From Chloroflexota bacterium (lineage in GTDB: Bacteria; Chloroflexota; UBA11872; UBA12225; JAJDUF01): 64,000 nucleotides of DNA. This document shows, in pieces, positions 25,598-33,706 of this stretch (position 1 is the first letter of the stretch; each line of letters begins with the position of its first letter). The position numbers were made by a program, and so were the translations under genes. The notes beneath the pieces were generated by a model. The model was not told where the DNA came from, made no database searches, and worked only from the letters and a program-made list of their open reading frames with translations. The DNA lies in NCBI GenBank assembly GCA_022826725.1, contig JAJDUF010000019.1:47472-111471 (forward strand), written 5' to 3'.

Positions 25598-26842
25598 CTA
25601 CGCCGGAATGCCGCCGCCACGAGTAGAGGCGGGGTGATGCGGCAGGGGGTGTCCTTCATCTTGCAGCCACTGTTCCAGCGGGTGCGTGCGCTCTGGCAAC
25701 GGGAGGGCCATCCGTGCCCCGTCCCGACGGTGCGACTCATAGATACCCATAATCATGTCCAGCGCCCAGCGCCCGTCGCGCACGTCCGAGCGGTGGGGCC
25801 GATCCTCGGCAATGGCGGCCTGTAGTTCCGTGAGCATGGCAACAAAGCTGCCCAGACGACCCGTCGCCAACTCCGGCGCCAGACCGGCGGGCCGCGGCGG
25901 CTCCGCGTGCTGGGCGGCAGCCCCGGTGAGCGCCGGCTCGAACTGCACCGGCCCGCCCCACGGGCCGCGATGGATAAACAGGTCAGGCTCTCCACTGGTG
26001 CGTAAGGCCAGGACGCCCTCGATACCGATCAGCTCGATCTGATCCGGCCACGCCCGATCCGACGGCTGGTTGTAGGACACAAAGCTGGCCTCCAGACCGT
26101 TGTGGAGGCTCGCTGGACCAAAGCCGAAAACCGCCGTGGCGCGGCTCCCCAACACCAACCCGCAGTCGCGGTCGGCCGGCCACGCCGTCTGGCTGTACAT
26201 GATGTCGTCCACGGTGGAAGGGCGCCGACGGCCGTCCGGCTCCGGTTCGGCGTCGGTGAGGTGGGCGGAGACCCAGGCCGGGTCGCCAGCGTAGAGCCGC
26301 GTGTGGTCGAAGAGGTGGGTCGCCATTTCCATCAGCGAGTTGCCGGAGGGGCGCTGGCCCTTATCAACGATCCGCACACCGACAAGCTCGCCGATCGCGC
26401 CCGACCGGAGCAGCTCCTCCGCTCGATAGGTCGCCAGACTGACTCGCGTCTGGTGATTGATCGCCAGTTTCATGCCGGTTAGGTCGCAGGCCGCCACCAT
26501 CGCATCCGCCTCGGCAAGCGACAGTGCAATCGGCTTCTCGCACAGCACTCCACGCACGCCAGCGGCGGCACAGGCCAGGGTTGCCGGGGCGTGCTGGGGA
26601 GCCTGCGTGGCGATTGTCACGATGTCCAGCGCCTCGCGGTCGAGCATCTCCTGGTAGTCGGCATATCTGTGCTCCGGGGCAACGCCGAACTGCTCGCCGC
26701 GTTCGTCGAGGGCTGGCCGGTAGGGGTCGCCGAGCGCCACCAGTTCCATTCCCGGTGTGGACATCAAGGCGGGGATGTGATGCCGGCTCATCCGTCCACA
26801 GCCGATCAGTCCGGCGCGATAAGGCCGCTCGCCCGATTCCAT
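25598..26842 (-). CDS. Gfo/Idh/MocA family oxidoreductase
   Basis: A 414-residue dehydrogenase. The Rossmann strand reads RAGLIGCGRMSRHH and the catalytic Lys is in LCEKPIAL. The second domain contains the ATHLFDHTRL segment with its expected His. It is about 50 residues longer than its relatives because of insertions near residues 190-225 and a proline/glycine-rich C-terminal tail (HPLPHHPASTRGGG). It starts a probable operon with the propeller gene, whose start is 25 bp past this gene's stop. The substrate is probably a sugar or sugar acid; whether it oxidises or only binds cofactor is not known. Confidence 0.9.
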   Translation of the reverse strand: MESGERPYRAGLIGCGRMSRHHIPALMSTPGMELVALGDPYRPALDERGEQFGVAPEHRYADYQEMLDREALDIVTIATQAPQHAPATLACAAAGVRGVLCEKPIALSLAEADAMVAACDLTGMKLAINHQTRVSLATYRAEELLRSGAIGELVGVRIVDKGQRPSGNSLMEMATHLFDHTRLYAGDPAWVSAHLTDAEPEPDGRRRPSTVDDIMYSQTAWPADRDCGLVLGSRATAVFGFGPASLHNGLEASFVSYNQPSDRAWPDQIELIGIEGVLALRTSGEPDLFIHRGPWGGPVQFEPALTGAAAQHAEPPRPAGLAPELATGRLGSFVAMLTELQAAIAEDRPHRSDVRDGRWALDMIMGIYESHRRDGARMALPLPERTHPLEQWLQDEGHPLPHHPASTRGGGIPA

Positions 26843-27089
26843 ACTATACTCTCCCTCCCGAGGTTGGCGTGTAGCGATCCCCCCGATGCGTCAGGATGGC
26901 CCCGGCGTACCCGGACGGGGACCACACGACCGGCACCATGATAACGACTCGTCTCGGCCATCGTCATTTCCGCATGCACGGGACCACATCATCCCCTTCG
27001 GTATTGTGCCGGTGCCCTCTGCCTGGCACTATAGGCCTGATCCACCGTAGCCGCTATCGCTGACCGCCGAGGGAAAGGAGCGACCGGCG

Positions 27090-28136
27090 ATGGAATACCG
27101 GCGTATGGGCAGCTCGGACCTGGAGGTATCGGCCATCGGGTTCGGCTGTTGGGAGATGGGGGGTGGCTATGGCCCGTTTGCCGCCCAAGAGGTCATCGCG
27201 GCCATTCACCGTGCCCTCGACCTGGGTGTGACACTCTTCGACACCGCCCGCTCCTATGGTCGGGGCGCTTCAGAAGAACTGCTGGCGCAGGGGCTAGGTG
27301 CCCGGCGCCAAGACGCCATCATCGTGACGAAAGGCGGTCTGGCAACCCGCCCCGGCCAACTCGACACCAAGCCGCGCCTGCCCGGCCGGCGGCCATCCGG
27401 TCGGGACTCGCGCTACGACTCGCTGATCGCCGACTGCGAGGACTGCTTGCGCTCGCTGAACACCGACTACGTTGACCTCTTCCTGATCCACCATCCCGAC
27501 GTCGAGACGCCGTTTGCCGAGAGCATGCAGGCACTCAACGATCTCTTGGCTGCGGGGAAGACCCGTTACGTCGGCGTGTCCAACTTCGAGGCGGCGCAAT
27601 TGCGCGAGTCGCGTGTCTATGCACCCCTGATTACCAATCAGGTCGGCTACAACCTCTTCGACCGGCGCTGGGAGTACGAGATGTTCCCCACGGCCCAGGA
27701 GCTGGACGTGGGGATCATGGCCTACGGCCCGCTCTCACACGGGCTACTCACCGGCACCTTCAGCGCCGGCATGAGCTTCGAGGCCGACGACTGGCGCCGG
27801 GCCGGGAACATGAAGGGCCAGGAGTTGTTCACGCCGGAGAATGCTGCGACCAATCTGGCGGTAGTGGAGCGGCTCCAAGGGGTGGCTCGGGGTCTCGGGG
27901 CCACGTTGCCCCAACTGGCAATCGCCTGGGTGCTGGCACATGAGCAGGTGGATGTGGCCCTGTGCGGTACGCGGCGGCCGGCGGAGATCGAAGACAGCGT
28001 CGCGGCAGTACACGTCGCGCTCGGCCCTGAAGCACATCGGGAGATAGAGGAGATCATGACCGGGGCGGTCGGTCTCGCCGACACCCTCCCCAGCTCGGAG
28101 ACGCGCGTACCGTATCCTGCTCCGAGCGTGGCCTAA
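27090..28136 (+). CDS. Aldo/keto reductase
   Basis: A 348-residue NAD(P)H-dependent aldo/keto reductase. The catalytic Asp and Tyr are in LFDTARSYGRG, Lys in IIVTKGGL and His in LFLIHHPDV; the barrel ends with the WVLAHEQVDVALCGTRRPAEIEDS segment that holds the cofactor. AAAGGAG lies 9 nt before the ATG at 27090. It is convergent with the membrane gene at 28193 and divergent from the Gfo/Idh gene at 25598, so its own promoter is needed. A role in the adjacent sugar island is likely but unproven. Compared with the partial AKR at window start, it is about 50 residues longer. Confidence 0.93.
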   Translation: MEYRRMGSSDLEVSAIGFGCWEMGGGYGPFAAQEVIAAIHRALDLGVTLFDTARSYGRGASEELLAQGLGARRQDAIIVTKGGLATRPGQLDTKPRLPGRRPSGRDSRYDSLIADCEDCLRSLNTDYVDLFLIHHPDVETPFAESMQALNDLLAAGKTRYVGVSNFEAAQLRESRVYAPLITNQVGYNLFDRRWEYEMFPTAQELDVGIMAYGPLSHGLLTGTFSAGMSFEADDWRRAGNMKGQELFTPENAATNLAVVERLQGVARGLGATLPQLAIAWVLAHEQVDVALCGTRRPAEIEDSVAAVHVALGPEAHREIEEIMTGAVGLADTLPSSETRVPYPAPSVA

Positions 28137-28192
28137 CGGTCAGTCGGCACTTCATTCCGGGTAGTAGCGCTACACAGTACGGTTAACGGCAT

Positions 28193-29518
28193 CTAACTCA
28201 CAAAGTGAGTGTAGCCCCACCATTCTTGAGCAAAGCCGTAGTCTCCGAAGAGGTCTCCGTTCGTGCTCCACATCGCAAGGAGGAGGAGCATTACTGTACT
28301 TAACCTAGCCAGCACCCGGCTTCCGGACGCGATTCGCGCTGCAGACTGGGGCCACCTTCTGCTGCCAATCCCAGCTACAACATCTGCCAGCCAGCGCGGC
28401 CCTCGAACTAGCGCAAGACCAGCACTGATATACAGAAAGGGATATCCGTTCATGGCAATCCAGGAATACGGATGGAAATAGCTGGTTGCCAACCCTAATA
28501 CCGTTCCGGTGAACACTAGGATACGCAACCTAGTGTTTGCAAAGATTAACCCAATCATACTGATTAAGACTATAAAAGGGTGGTACGCTTTTAGCAATAA
28601 TGTTGCTAATTCCAAGAACGATTTTCCCAGTCCAATCGCATCACCCGCCATTATACGAGCAAGTCGCGAATTGACCACAGTCAGAGGGTCATTCAAATGT
28701 GCAGATACTGACAAACCAGCTAACCCCATGGTTTGATAGGTCATGATTGTCATTCCAATGAACATGATAGCAGCGATTAAGATAGAGAGAGACAGTATCC
28801 ATCTTCGCTGATCTACCACCACGATGGCAAGTAGACAAGGGACAATAATCCACTGATATTGGTAGGTCAGGCTTGCTACATAGAGCACACTGGCAAATCC
28901 TACAACTCGCCAAGCATGCACTAGGCGCTTATCGGTAAGCAACAGTAATGCCGCAAGGAAACATGGAACAAGTGAAGCGGAATGCGCTACATGAACTTCG
29001 TTCCGCCACATATGGCCGATCATCAGTGGTGATACTGCTAGCAATATCGCTGCTAGCAATGCAGGAATATTATCCGTGTCCAGTAGCCGCGCGAGATAGT
29101 AGAGTGCCCAGATAGCAACCCACCATCCCAGCAAGTTAATCAGCACAAGTCCTTTATAGCTGCTATCTAGCCAGTAAGCAAAGATTGCCGCGGCATAAAT
29201 AGGAAGTAGACCACGATAATGATCGGTGCTATAGCGTCCTCCCTCGATCAACCATCCCGCATCGGACTGTAGCGTCGCGCGGAGCGCGTTGAATTGGTGG
29301 ATCTGTTCCCACTGTACCGTGTTACCTTCGCTCTCTCGCAGGTCAAACGGCGACTTCAATGCCGTCCACGACGGGCCCGTGAGGCGCGGCCAGGCGAGGA
29401 GTACAATCAGCGCTGCTAGGAACAAGCCCACGAATGCTGGTGACCGTACAACGTGCAGCCACGTTTTTACCGCTACCCAGAAACTCGGCGCAGGCTGTTG
29501 AGTCGAACGTCCTTTCAT
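28193..29518 (-). CDS. Polytopic membrane protein, GT-C/GT39-like
   Basis: A 441-residue integral membrane protein with about ten predicted helices (for example VGLFLAALIVLLAW, LLGWWVAIWALYYLA, SASLVPCFLAALLLL, LSILIAAIMFIGMTIM). The first extracytoplasmic loop carries FDLRESEGNTVQWEQIHQF in place of the GT-C acidic motif. Base composition is clearly lower in GC than neighbours and codon use differs (many ATA and AGT-type codons), suggesting foreign origin. It is last in a three-gene minus-strand cassette (31419 to 28193) with 4-22 bp gaps. Likely a lipid-linked glycosyltransferase or polysaccharide-assembly protein, but no catalytic residue can be named. Confidence 0.6.
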   Translation of the reverse strand: MKGRSTQQPAPSFWVAVKTWLHVVRSPAFVGLFLAALIVLLAWPRLTGPSWTALKSPFDLRESEGNTVQWEQIHQFNALRATLQSDAGWLIEGGRYSTDHYRGLLPIYAAAIFAYWLDSSYKGLVLINLLGWWVAIWALYYLARLLDTDNIPALLAAILLAVSPLMIGHMWRNEVHVAHSASLVPCFLAALLLLTDKRLVHAWRVVGFASVLYVASLTYQYQWIIVPCLLAIVVVDQRRWILSLSILIAAIMFIGMTIMTYQTMGLAGLSVSAHLNDPLTVVNSRLARIMAGDAIGLGKSFLELATLLLKAYHPFIVLISMIGLIFANTRLRILVFTGTVLGLATSYFHPYSWIAMNGYPFLYISAGLALVRGPRWLADVVAGIGSRRWPQSAARIASGSRVLARLSTVMLLLLAMWSTNGDLFGDYGFAQEWWGYTHFVS

Positions 29519-29522
29519 ATGC

Positions 29523-30302
29523 TCAAGACCCTTGATCCCACCAGACGTGCTCCAACCAGATGTGTGGTAAGCCGGGCACTATACGACCGGACAGGGCATG
29601 CACCACCCCCCGGTGCCATGTCGCGCCATCGTAAAACCAAGCGGCGTCTGCACCCATGGTGGCTCCAGCCCATTCCCGGTAGACCACAATGCGTAGCCTG
29701 CGATCCGGGCGGTCTTGTCGCAGGATGATCTCCGTTATGCGTTGCCGTGCGAGGACCTCGCTGGGGATGGGTAGACCAAGTGTTCCGGCGCTGTTGTCCC
29801 AAGTTTGTGGACTCAGGGAGCCGAGGGCTACACCGTTTACCTCCACCAGTAACCTTGCCGGCCCTTCATATCGGTCCTGCAATCGCACGAGTAGGCGGTA
29901 ATTGGCTCCTGCCTCCGGCCAATTGCCGGGGAGGCGGATGTACCGCTTGATTGCTTGATCGGGATGGTGCAAAGTCATGGACCATAGCACGGGGGAGTCT
30001 AGGCGGGCACGGACGGGAGCCGTAAACTCGCGCGACTCCGCGTAAACCGGTATCACGCAGACTATGCAAAGCACACTGAGCGTGAGGTTAACGATCCGCG
30101 GTTGCGCCACGCGCCGCAGTGCCCACCACACCGCGAGAAAGAGGACCGCAAAAGGCAGGAGATTGAGGACGAGCCGGACAGGCCACTGCAGCAAGGGAGC
30201 AGCGATAAGCAATAAGCTCAGGCCGAGTAACCATAGCGGTAGCCAAGTCGCATTTGCGACACTCCGCCAAGGTGCGGTTTTCTGCACTACATCCAGGCCC
30301 AT
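29523..30302 (-). CDS. Membrane-anchored protein with extracytoplasmic beta domain
   Basis: A 259-residue protein with two or three N-terminal helices (LWLLGLSLLLIAAPLL, LLPFAVLFLAVWWALRR, LSVLCIVCVIPVY) followed by an extracellular beta-rich domain (about 95-259) containing YRLLVRLQDRYEGPARLLVEVNG-type strands, like a carbohydrate-binding jellyroll. It is translationally close to the GT-like gene (4 bp gap) and to the jellyroll protein upstream (22 bp gap), so the three form a small operon. I do not recognise a known family. Probably a surface glycan-related function. Confidence 0.5.
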   Translation of the reverse strand: MGLDVVQKTAPWRSVANATWLPLWLLGLSLLLIAAPLLQWPVRLVLNLLPFAVLFLAVWWALRRVAQPRIVNLTLSVLCIVCVIPVYAESREFTAPVRARLDSPVLWSMTLHHPDQAIKRYIRLPGNWPEAGANYRLLVRLQDRYEGPARLLVEVNGVALGSLSPQTWDNSAGTLGLPIPSEVLARQRITEIILRQDRPDRRLRIVVYREWAGATMGADAAWFYDGATWHRGVVHALSGRIVPGLPHIWLEHVWWDQGS

Positions 30303-30324
30303 CCCTGCTTTTTTCGACCGATCT

Positions 30325-31419
30325 CTAGGGGATTATACGGCTGTCGGAGACGGCTAGCCAGGTAAATGCTCCTAACCCTAATCGTCCGCGCAGCGTGTTG
30401 CCGAGCCGCACCAGTACCGTGTCTTCTCCTAGGTTCCACCACCGCGGCAGCCACCGGCGATACCGCACCCATTCCAGCGTGACCCTGCCGGCGTGGAGTT
30501 CGTCGGTGCGGCTCTCACCAAAGCGGGGCAACTGGTTGAGATGCCCTTGCTCTGCCGCTGCCGACCACACGACCTGATCGTCAACCGCCAGCGAAATGCG
30601 GCTCGACCTCCGCAGTACGCTCCAGTTGTGCGCCCGGAGCGGCTCTGGAAAAGCATATGGAACCTGGTGGCCCGCGAGCACGCCGGCTGCATTGGGGTAG
30701 GTGACGTGTAAACCATACGGCGTGCGTTGCACCGTGAGCATATTCCACACGAGGACGATAAAGTACTCCCGCTCGACTTGTGCCTCCCCTCGCCAGGTAA
30801 GCTCCTCTTCGTATGGAGCATCGTAGAGACCCGCCGGCAACCACCGCTGCCCACCGGGAAACGTAGGGTTGCTGGGCAGAAGTAGCTCTATGAAGGCTAG
30901 CGTGGCCGGAGGCGGGGCGAGGTACAGCGTTCCATTCTGCACCAGAACAGAGGTAGCTCCATCGCTCCACATCCTCCACCGGCCCTCGGCAATGACTGGC
31001 GTGCTGAAATCGTCTGCAAGCTCGGCATACACCACTCCCCAGCGCGCAGGATGCAGGAGGCGGAAACTATGTTGAAGGGCCAGCACCAGTACTACACTCA
31101 CGGCTACCGCCATTGCCAAGCGGCTCAGGGCAGCGTGTCTCCGCCCACGCAGCCAATAGCTAAGAATATAGAGAGCAGCAACGAGGAGTGACTGCTTGGT
31201 AAGTTGGGCAATATAGATTTGTAGAGGTCCATCGGCAAACGTATCATGAGTGATTACCACACCCAAGAGCAGTAGGAGCGCGACGGCACCACGATGCTCA
31301 CGTAGGCTCGCGCTGAGGTTCACTCCGAGCACTCGTGTTACGACTTTCGGCCTATCCGTAACCATCTGCCTAATACAGCGACCATCTAGCGACGGAGCGG
31401 TCTGGATGGCTCGGTCCAC
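30325..31419 (-). CDS. Membrane protein with concanavalin/LamG-like domain
   Basis: First gene of the three-gene cassette, 364 residues. Helices near 44-61 and 66-85 (GAVALLLLLGVVITHDTF; SLLVAALYILSYWL) and 97-112 precede an extracellular domain from about residue 130: FSTPVIAEGRWRMWSDG, VLVQNGTLYLAPPP and REYFIVLVWNMLTV are typical of a ConA-like jellyroll found in sugar-binding or laminin-G-like proteins. No catalytic residues. Its neighbours are a jellyroll membrane protein and a GT-like transporter-sized protein, so a surface polysaccharide role is likely. Start could be MVTDRP further in. Confidence 0.5.
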   Translation of the reverse strand: MDRAIQTAPSLDGRCIRQMVTDRPKVVTRVLGVNLSASLREHRGAVALLLLLGVVITHDTFADGPLQIYIAQLTKQSLLVAALYILSYWLRGRRHAALSRLAMAVAVSVVLVLALQHSFRLLHPARWGVVYAELADDFSTPVIAEGRWRMWSDGATSVLVQNGTLYLAPPPATLAFIELLLPSNPTFPGGQRWLPAGLYDAPYEEELTWRGEAQVEREYFIVLVWNMLTVQRTPYGLHVTYPNAAGVLAGHQVPYAFPEPLRAHNWSVLRRSSRISLAVDDQVVWSAAAEQGHLNQLPRFGESRTDELHAGRVTLEWVRYRRWLPRWWNLGEDTVLVRLGNTLRGRLGLGAFTWLAVSDSRIIP

Positions 31420-31485
31420 CTCGCAGCGCCCCTCTAGCCCTGATGCAGCGGAGCCCAGAGCGCAGGTTGCTCCGCACGGTCATGC

Positions 31486-31701
31486 CTAGAGTGTACTCGA
31501 TTGGGTGGCGGTGTCCCCGGTCTTCTTTTCTGGCGGCGAGCCGGCGCCTGGGGTCAGGCCGCCGAAGTGGGCAGCCAGCCGCGCGCGTAGCTGCCGGCCA
31601 CTGCTCGGCGCGACGAGGAGCGCGGCGAGCAGTCCGACTAGCACACCGAGGATGAGGCCGTGGCGGAAGTATTCGCCGTTCCGTGTTGCCATGGGCGTCA
31701 T
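31486..31701 (-). CDS. YtxH-domain small membrane protein
   Basis: A 71-residue protein with one transmembrane helix (HGLILGVLVGLLAALLVA) followed by PSSGRQLRARLAAHF and an acidic/Thr-rich tail, the layout of YtxH-family stress-type proteins. An ATG at 31701 has GGAGG close upstream; an alternative ATG at 31692 would shorten it by three residues. It is the last of three small membrane-protein genes (32356 to 31486) with 8-12 bp gaps, so probably one operon. Confidence 0.75.
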   Translation of the reverse strand: MTPMATRNGEYFRHGLILGVLVGLLAALLVAPSSGRQLRARLAAHFGGLTPGAGSPPEKKTGDTATQSSTL

Positions 31702-31712
31702 TCTCCTCCGTC

Positions 31713-32015
31713 TTAGGGTCGTCCGACCGCGTTTGCAAGGGCCAGGATCAGCCACGCGCCGATACTGCCGGTGAGCCAATACACGTCGCCGAGCATTCCC
31801 AGCGGGACATCGAGCACCAGCCCCACGAAATGCCCCGCGGTAAAGCCGACGAGCGCGAACGGCCAGAAGTACAAGGCGCTGCGCTCCGGCCGGGCCGCCA
31901 GGATGTGGAACAAGAACACGTTGACACTCGCGATCAGGAAACCGAGCGTCAGCGCCGGCACCGCGAGCCATTCCGGCAGTGTGAACGGAAGCCAGGGAAT
32001 AGTGATGTCTGCCAC
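31713..32015 (-). CDS. Small multi-pass membrane protein
   Basis: A 100-residue, almost wholly hydrophobic protein with three likely helices (LAVPALTLGFLIASVNVFLFHIL, ALVGFTAGHFVGLVLD, YWLTGSIGAWLILALANAV). Start is a GTG at 32015 with AAGGG upstream. It lies 11 bp ahead of the YtxH gene and 8 bp after the next small membrane protein, on the same strand. I do not recognise the family. Co-transcription with YtxH suggests a shared membrane or stress role, which is inference only. Confidence 0.6.
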   Translation of the reverse strand: MADITIPWLPFTLPEWLAVPALTLGFLIASVNVFLFHILAARPERSALYFWPFALVGFTAGHFVGLVLDVPLGMLGDVYWLTGSIGAWLILALANAVGRP

Positions 32016-32023
32016 GGCCCTTA

Positions 32024-32356
32024 CTACCGACTAGCTGTCCAGAGCAACGTCCCGGCACCGGCCACCACGGCGCCCAAGAGCCAGGCCGGCGCGAGCCAGA
32101 CCAGCGAACGCACCACCGGCCGGCCATGCCCGGCCACGCTGGCAGCCACCAGCCACGGCGCGAGCGCCAGCGGCCCGCCGCCGGTGAGCACCAGGCCGAC
32201 CGGGACCGGCTCCCACCCCAGCACGCTGCGGCCGGCAAGCGTCAGCAGCGCCGCTGCTGCGAACAGTCCGCCCCCGCTACCCGCCACCAGCCCGGCCGCC
32301 CCCCACAGGGGACCGATCCAGAAGGAACGCCGACGGACGCGCTGCAAGGCGAGCAT
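32024..32356 (-). CDS. Small membrane protein, first gene of three-gene operon
   Basis: A 110-residue protein with three to four hydrophobic stretches (FWIGPLWGAAGLVAGSGGG, AAALLTLAGRSVLGW, ALAPWLVAASVAG, LLGAVVAGAGTLLW) and few charged residues. The ATG at 32356 has no strong Shine-Dalgarno. It ends 8 bp before the next small membrane gene. Family not recognised. It could form a complex with the two downstream proteins. Confidence 0.55.
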   Translation of the reverse strand: MLALQRVRRRSFWIGPLWGAAGLVAGSGGGLFAAAALLTLAGRSVLGWEPVPVGLVLTGGGPLALAPWLVAASVAGHGRPVVRSLVWLAPAWLLGAVVAGAGTLLWTASR

Positions 32357-32415
32357 GATGAGGCATGGTGTGCGGACTACCGATTGCTCTCATTGTACCT
32401 GCTGCCGGGGGTGGG

Positions 32416-32516
32416 CGAGAGGTTGGACCTAACCCCCGTCCCCCCACGCAGCCGCGGCGAGTTCTTTGTCGAGGTCCCGTCCCCCCGTCGCAACGGGGGG
32501 CCACAGGGGGGCTACA
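32416..32516. repeat. Dispersed GC-rich repeat block
   Basis: CCCCCGTCCCCCCACGC and, 50 bp on, CCCCCCGTCGCAACGGGGGG form a long GC-rich palindrome; the block resembles those at 10745 and 46684. It fills the gap between two convergent gene groups. Confidence 0.7.
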
Positions 32517-33675
32517 TCGACCGGATGCGCGCGTCTTCCGCTGCGGCCCACTCCCGGTAAGGACGGGGCATCGGAGCCGGATCATCCAGCCCATGCTCGC
32601 CGCGCCAGCGCAGGAGCGGATGGTCGCGGTGGGGTTGGGGCAGATCAACTTGGCGGCGGTAGGCAACGGACTCGAAGACGCCCATCATGATTTCCATGAT
32701 ATGTACGGCGTTGTCGCCACCGCACCAATGGTCGCGGCCCTCGTCAAGGGCGCGCACATATTCTTCGACATACGAGACCTCGTCCGGCCAGACGCCGCTC
32801 TCCGGGTCGTAGCCGTCGGGATAGACCGGCTCCAGGCGTTGCCACTGGTCGCGCTCGCCGTCGGGGAGAAAGTGCGGGTGCGGCAGCCACCATGAAGCGG
32901 CGAGCTTGTAGTTGTAGAGCAGCCGGCCCTCCGTGCCGTACCACTCGGTCACGTGGGCTATGGAGTCGTTGGCGGGTAAACGGTGCAGCAAGAGCGTTGC
33001 GGCGACGCTGTGGTCGAACTGCAACGTCGCGGTGATGTTCTCGGCGGCAATCGTGCCCATTCCCGACGGTGATGTCACTACGTCCTGCGGCGTGACCGGA
33101 CGACCACCGGTGACACCGCTGGCCGCAACACTGCGGCACCGACCGGTGAGCCGGCAAAGGTAGCTGATGACGTGAAAGCCCATGTTCATCAGACCGTATC
33201 CGGCGTAGTAGCCCTTGTCGCTCCCGGTGACGTAGCGCAGCCGCCCGATGCGGCCCTCGTTGTAGGCTTGAATCACCGCCTGCATCGCCGGACCGACCGG
33301 CCCCTGGCTATGGACGGCAAACCGCACCCCCTTCTCTTGCGCTTTGGCCCGGATGGCGTCGGCCTCGGCCAGGTCCCAACAGGGTGGCTTCTCGACCTCG
33401 ATATTGACCCCGTGCTCCAGCACGCGCATCGCCAGCGGGTAGTGAAACTCGGTCGCCGTCGGGATCGCCACAATGTCCGGGCGCGTTTCCTCGATCATGA
33501 GATCGAGGTCGTTGTAGCGGGCAGCAACGCCCAGCTCCTCTCCGAGCGTATCCAACCGGGCCTGATCGAGATCGCAGAGCGCAACCAGATCGGTGCGGGG
33601 ATGCGACCGATAGCCTGCGCCGGCTGCTCTACCACGACCGCCACAGCCGAGTATTGCCGCGCGATAGGTTTTCAT
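32512..33675 (-). CDS. Gfo/Idh/MocA family oxidoreductase
   Basis: A 387-residue dehydrogenase. The Rossmann start is AAILGCGGRGRAAGAGY and the catalytic Lys is in VEKPPCWDL. The later GSDKGYYAGYGLMNMGFHVISYL region holds the active-site His. The ATG at 33675 has GGAGG about 10 nt upstream and begins at the Rossmann strand; the frame stays open to 33903 only by overlap with the ABC gene region. It follows the fused ABC exporter on the same strand by 31 bp, so the two may be one transcript. Substrate unknown. Confidence 0.92.
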   Translation of the reverse strand: MKTYRAAILGCGGRGRAAGAGYRSHPRTDLVALCDLDQARLDTLGEELGVAARYNDLDLMIEETRPDIVAIPTATEFHYPLAMRVLEHGVNIEVEKPPCWDLAEADAIRAKAQEKGVRFAVHSQGPVGPAMQAVIQAYNEGRIGRLRYVTGSDKGYYAGYGLMNMGFHVISYLCRLTGRCRSVAASGVTGGRPVTPQDVVTSPSGMGTIAAENITATLQFDHSVAATLLLHRLPANDSIAHVTEWYGTEGRLLYNYKLAASWWLPHPHFLPDGERDQWQRLEPVYPDGYDPESGVWPDEVSYVEEYVRALDEGRDHWCGGDNAVHIMEIMMGVFESVAYRRQVDLPQPHRDHPLLRWRGEHGLDDPAPMPRPYREWAAAEDARIRSM

Positions 33676-33706
33676 GGTGCTGAGTCCTCCGCTATCTGAA
33701 GGCGAG

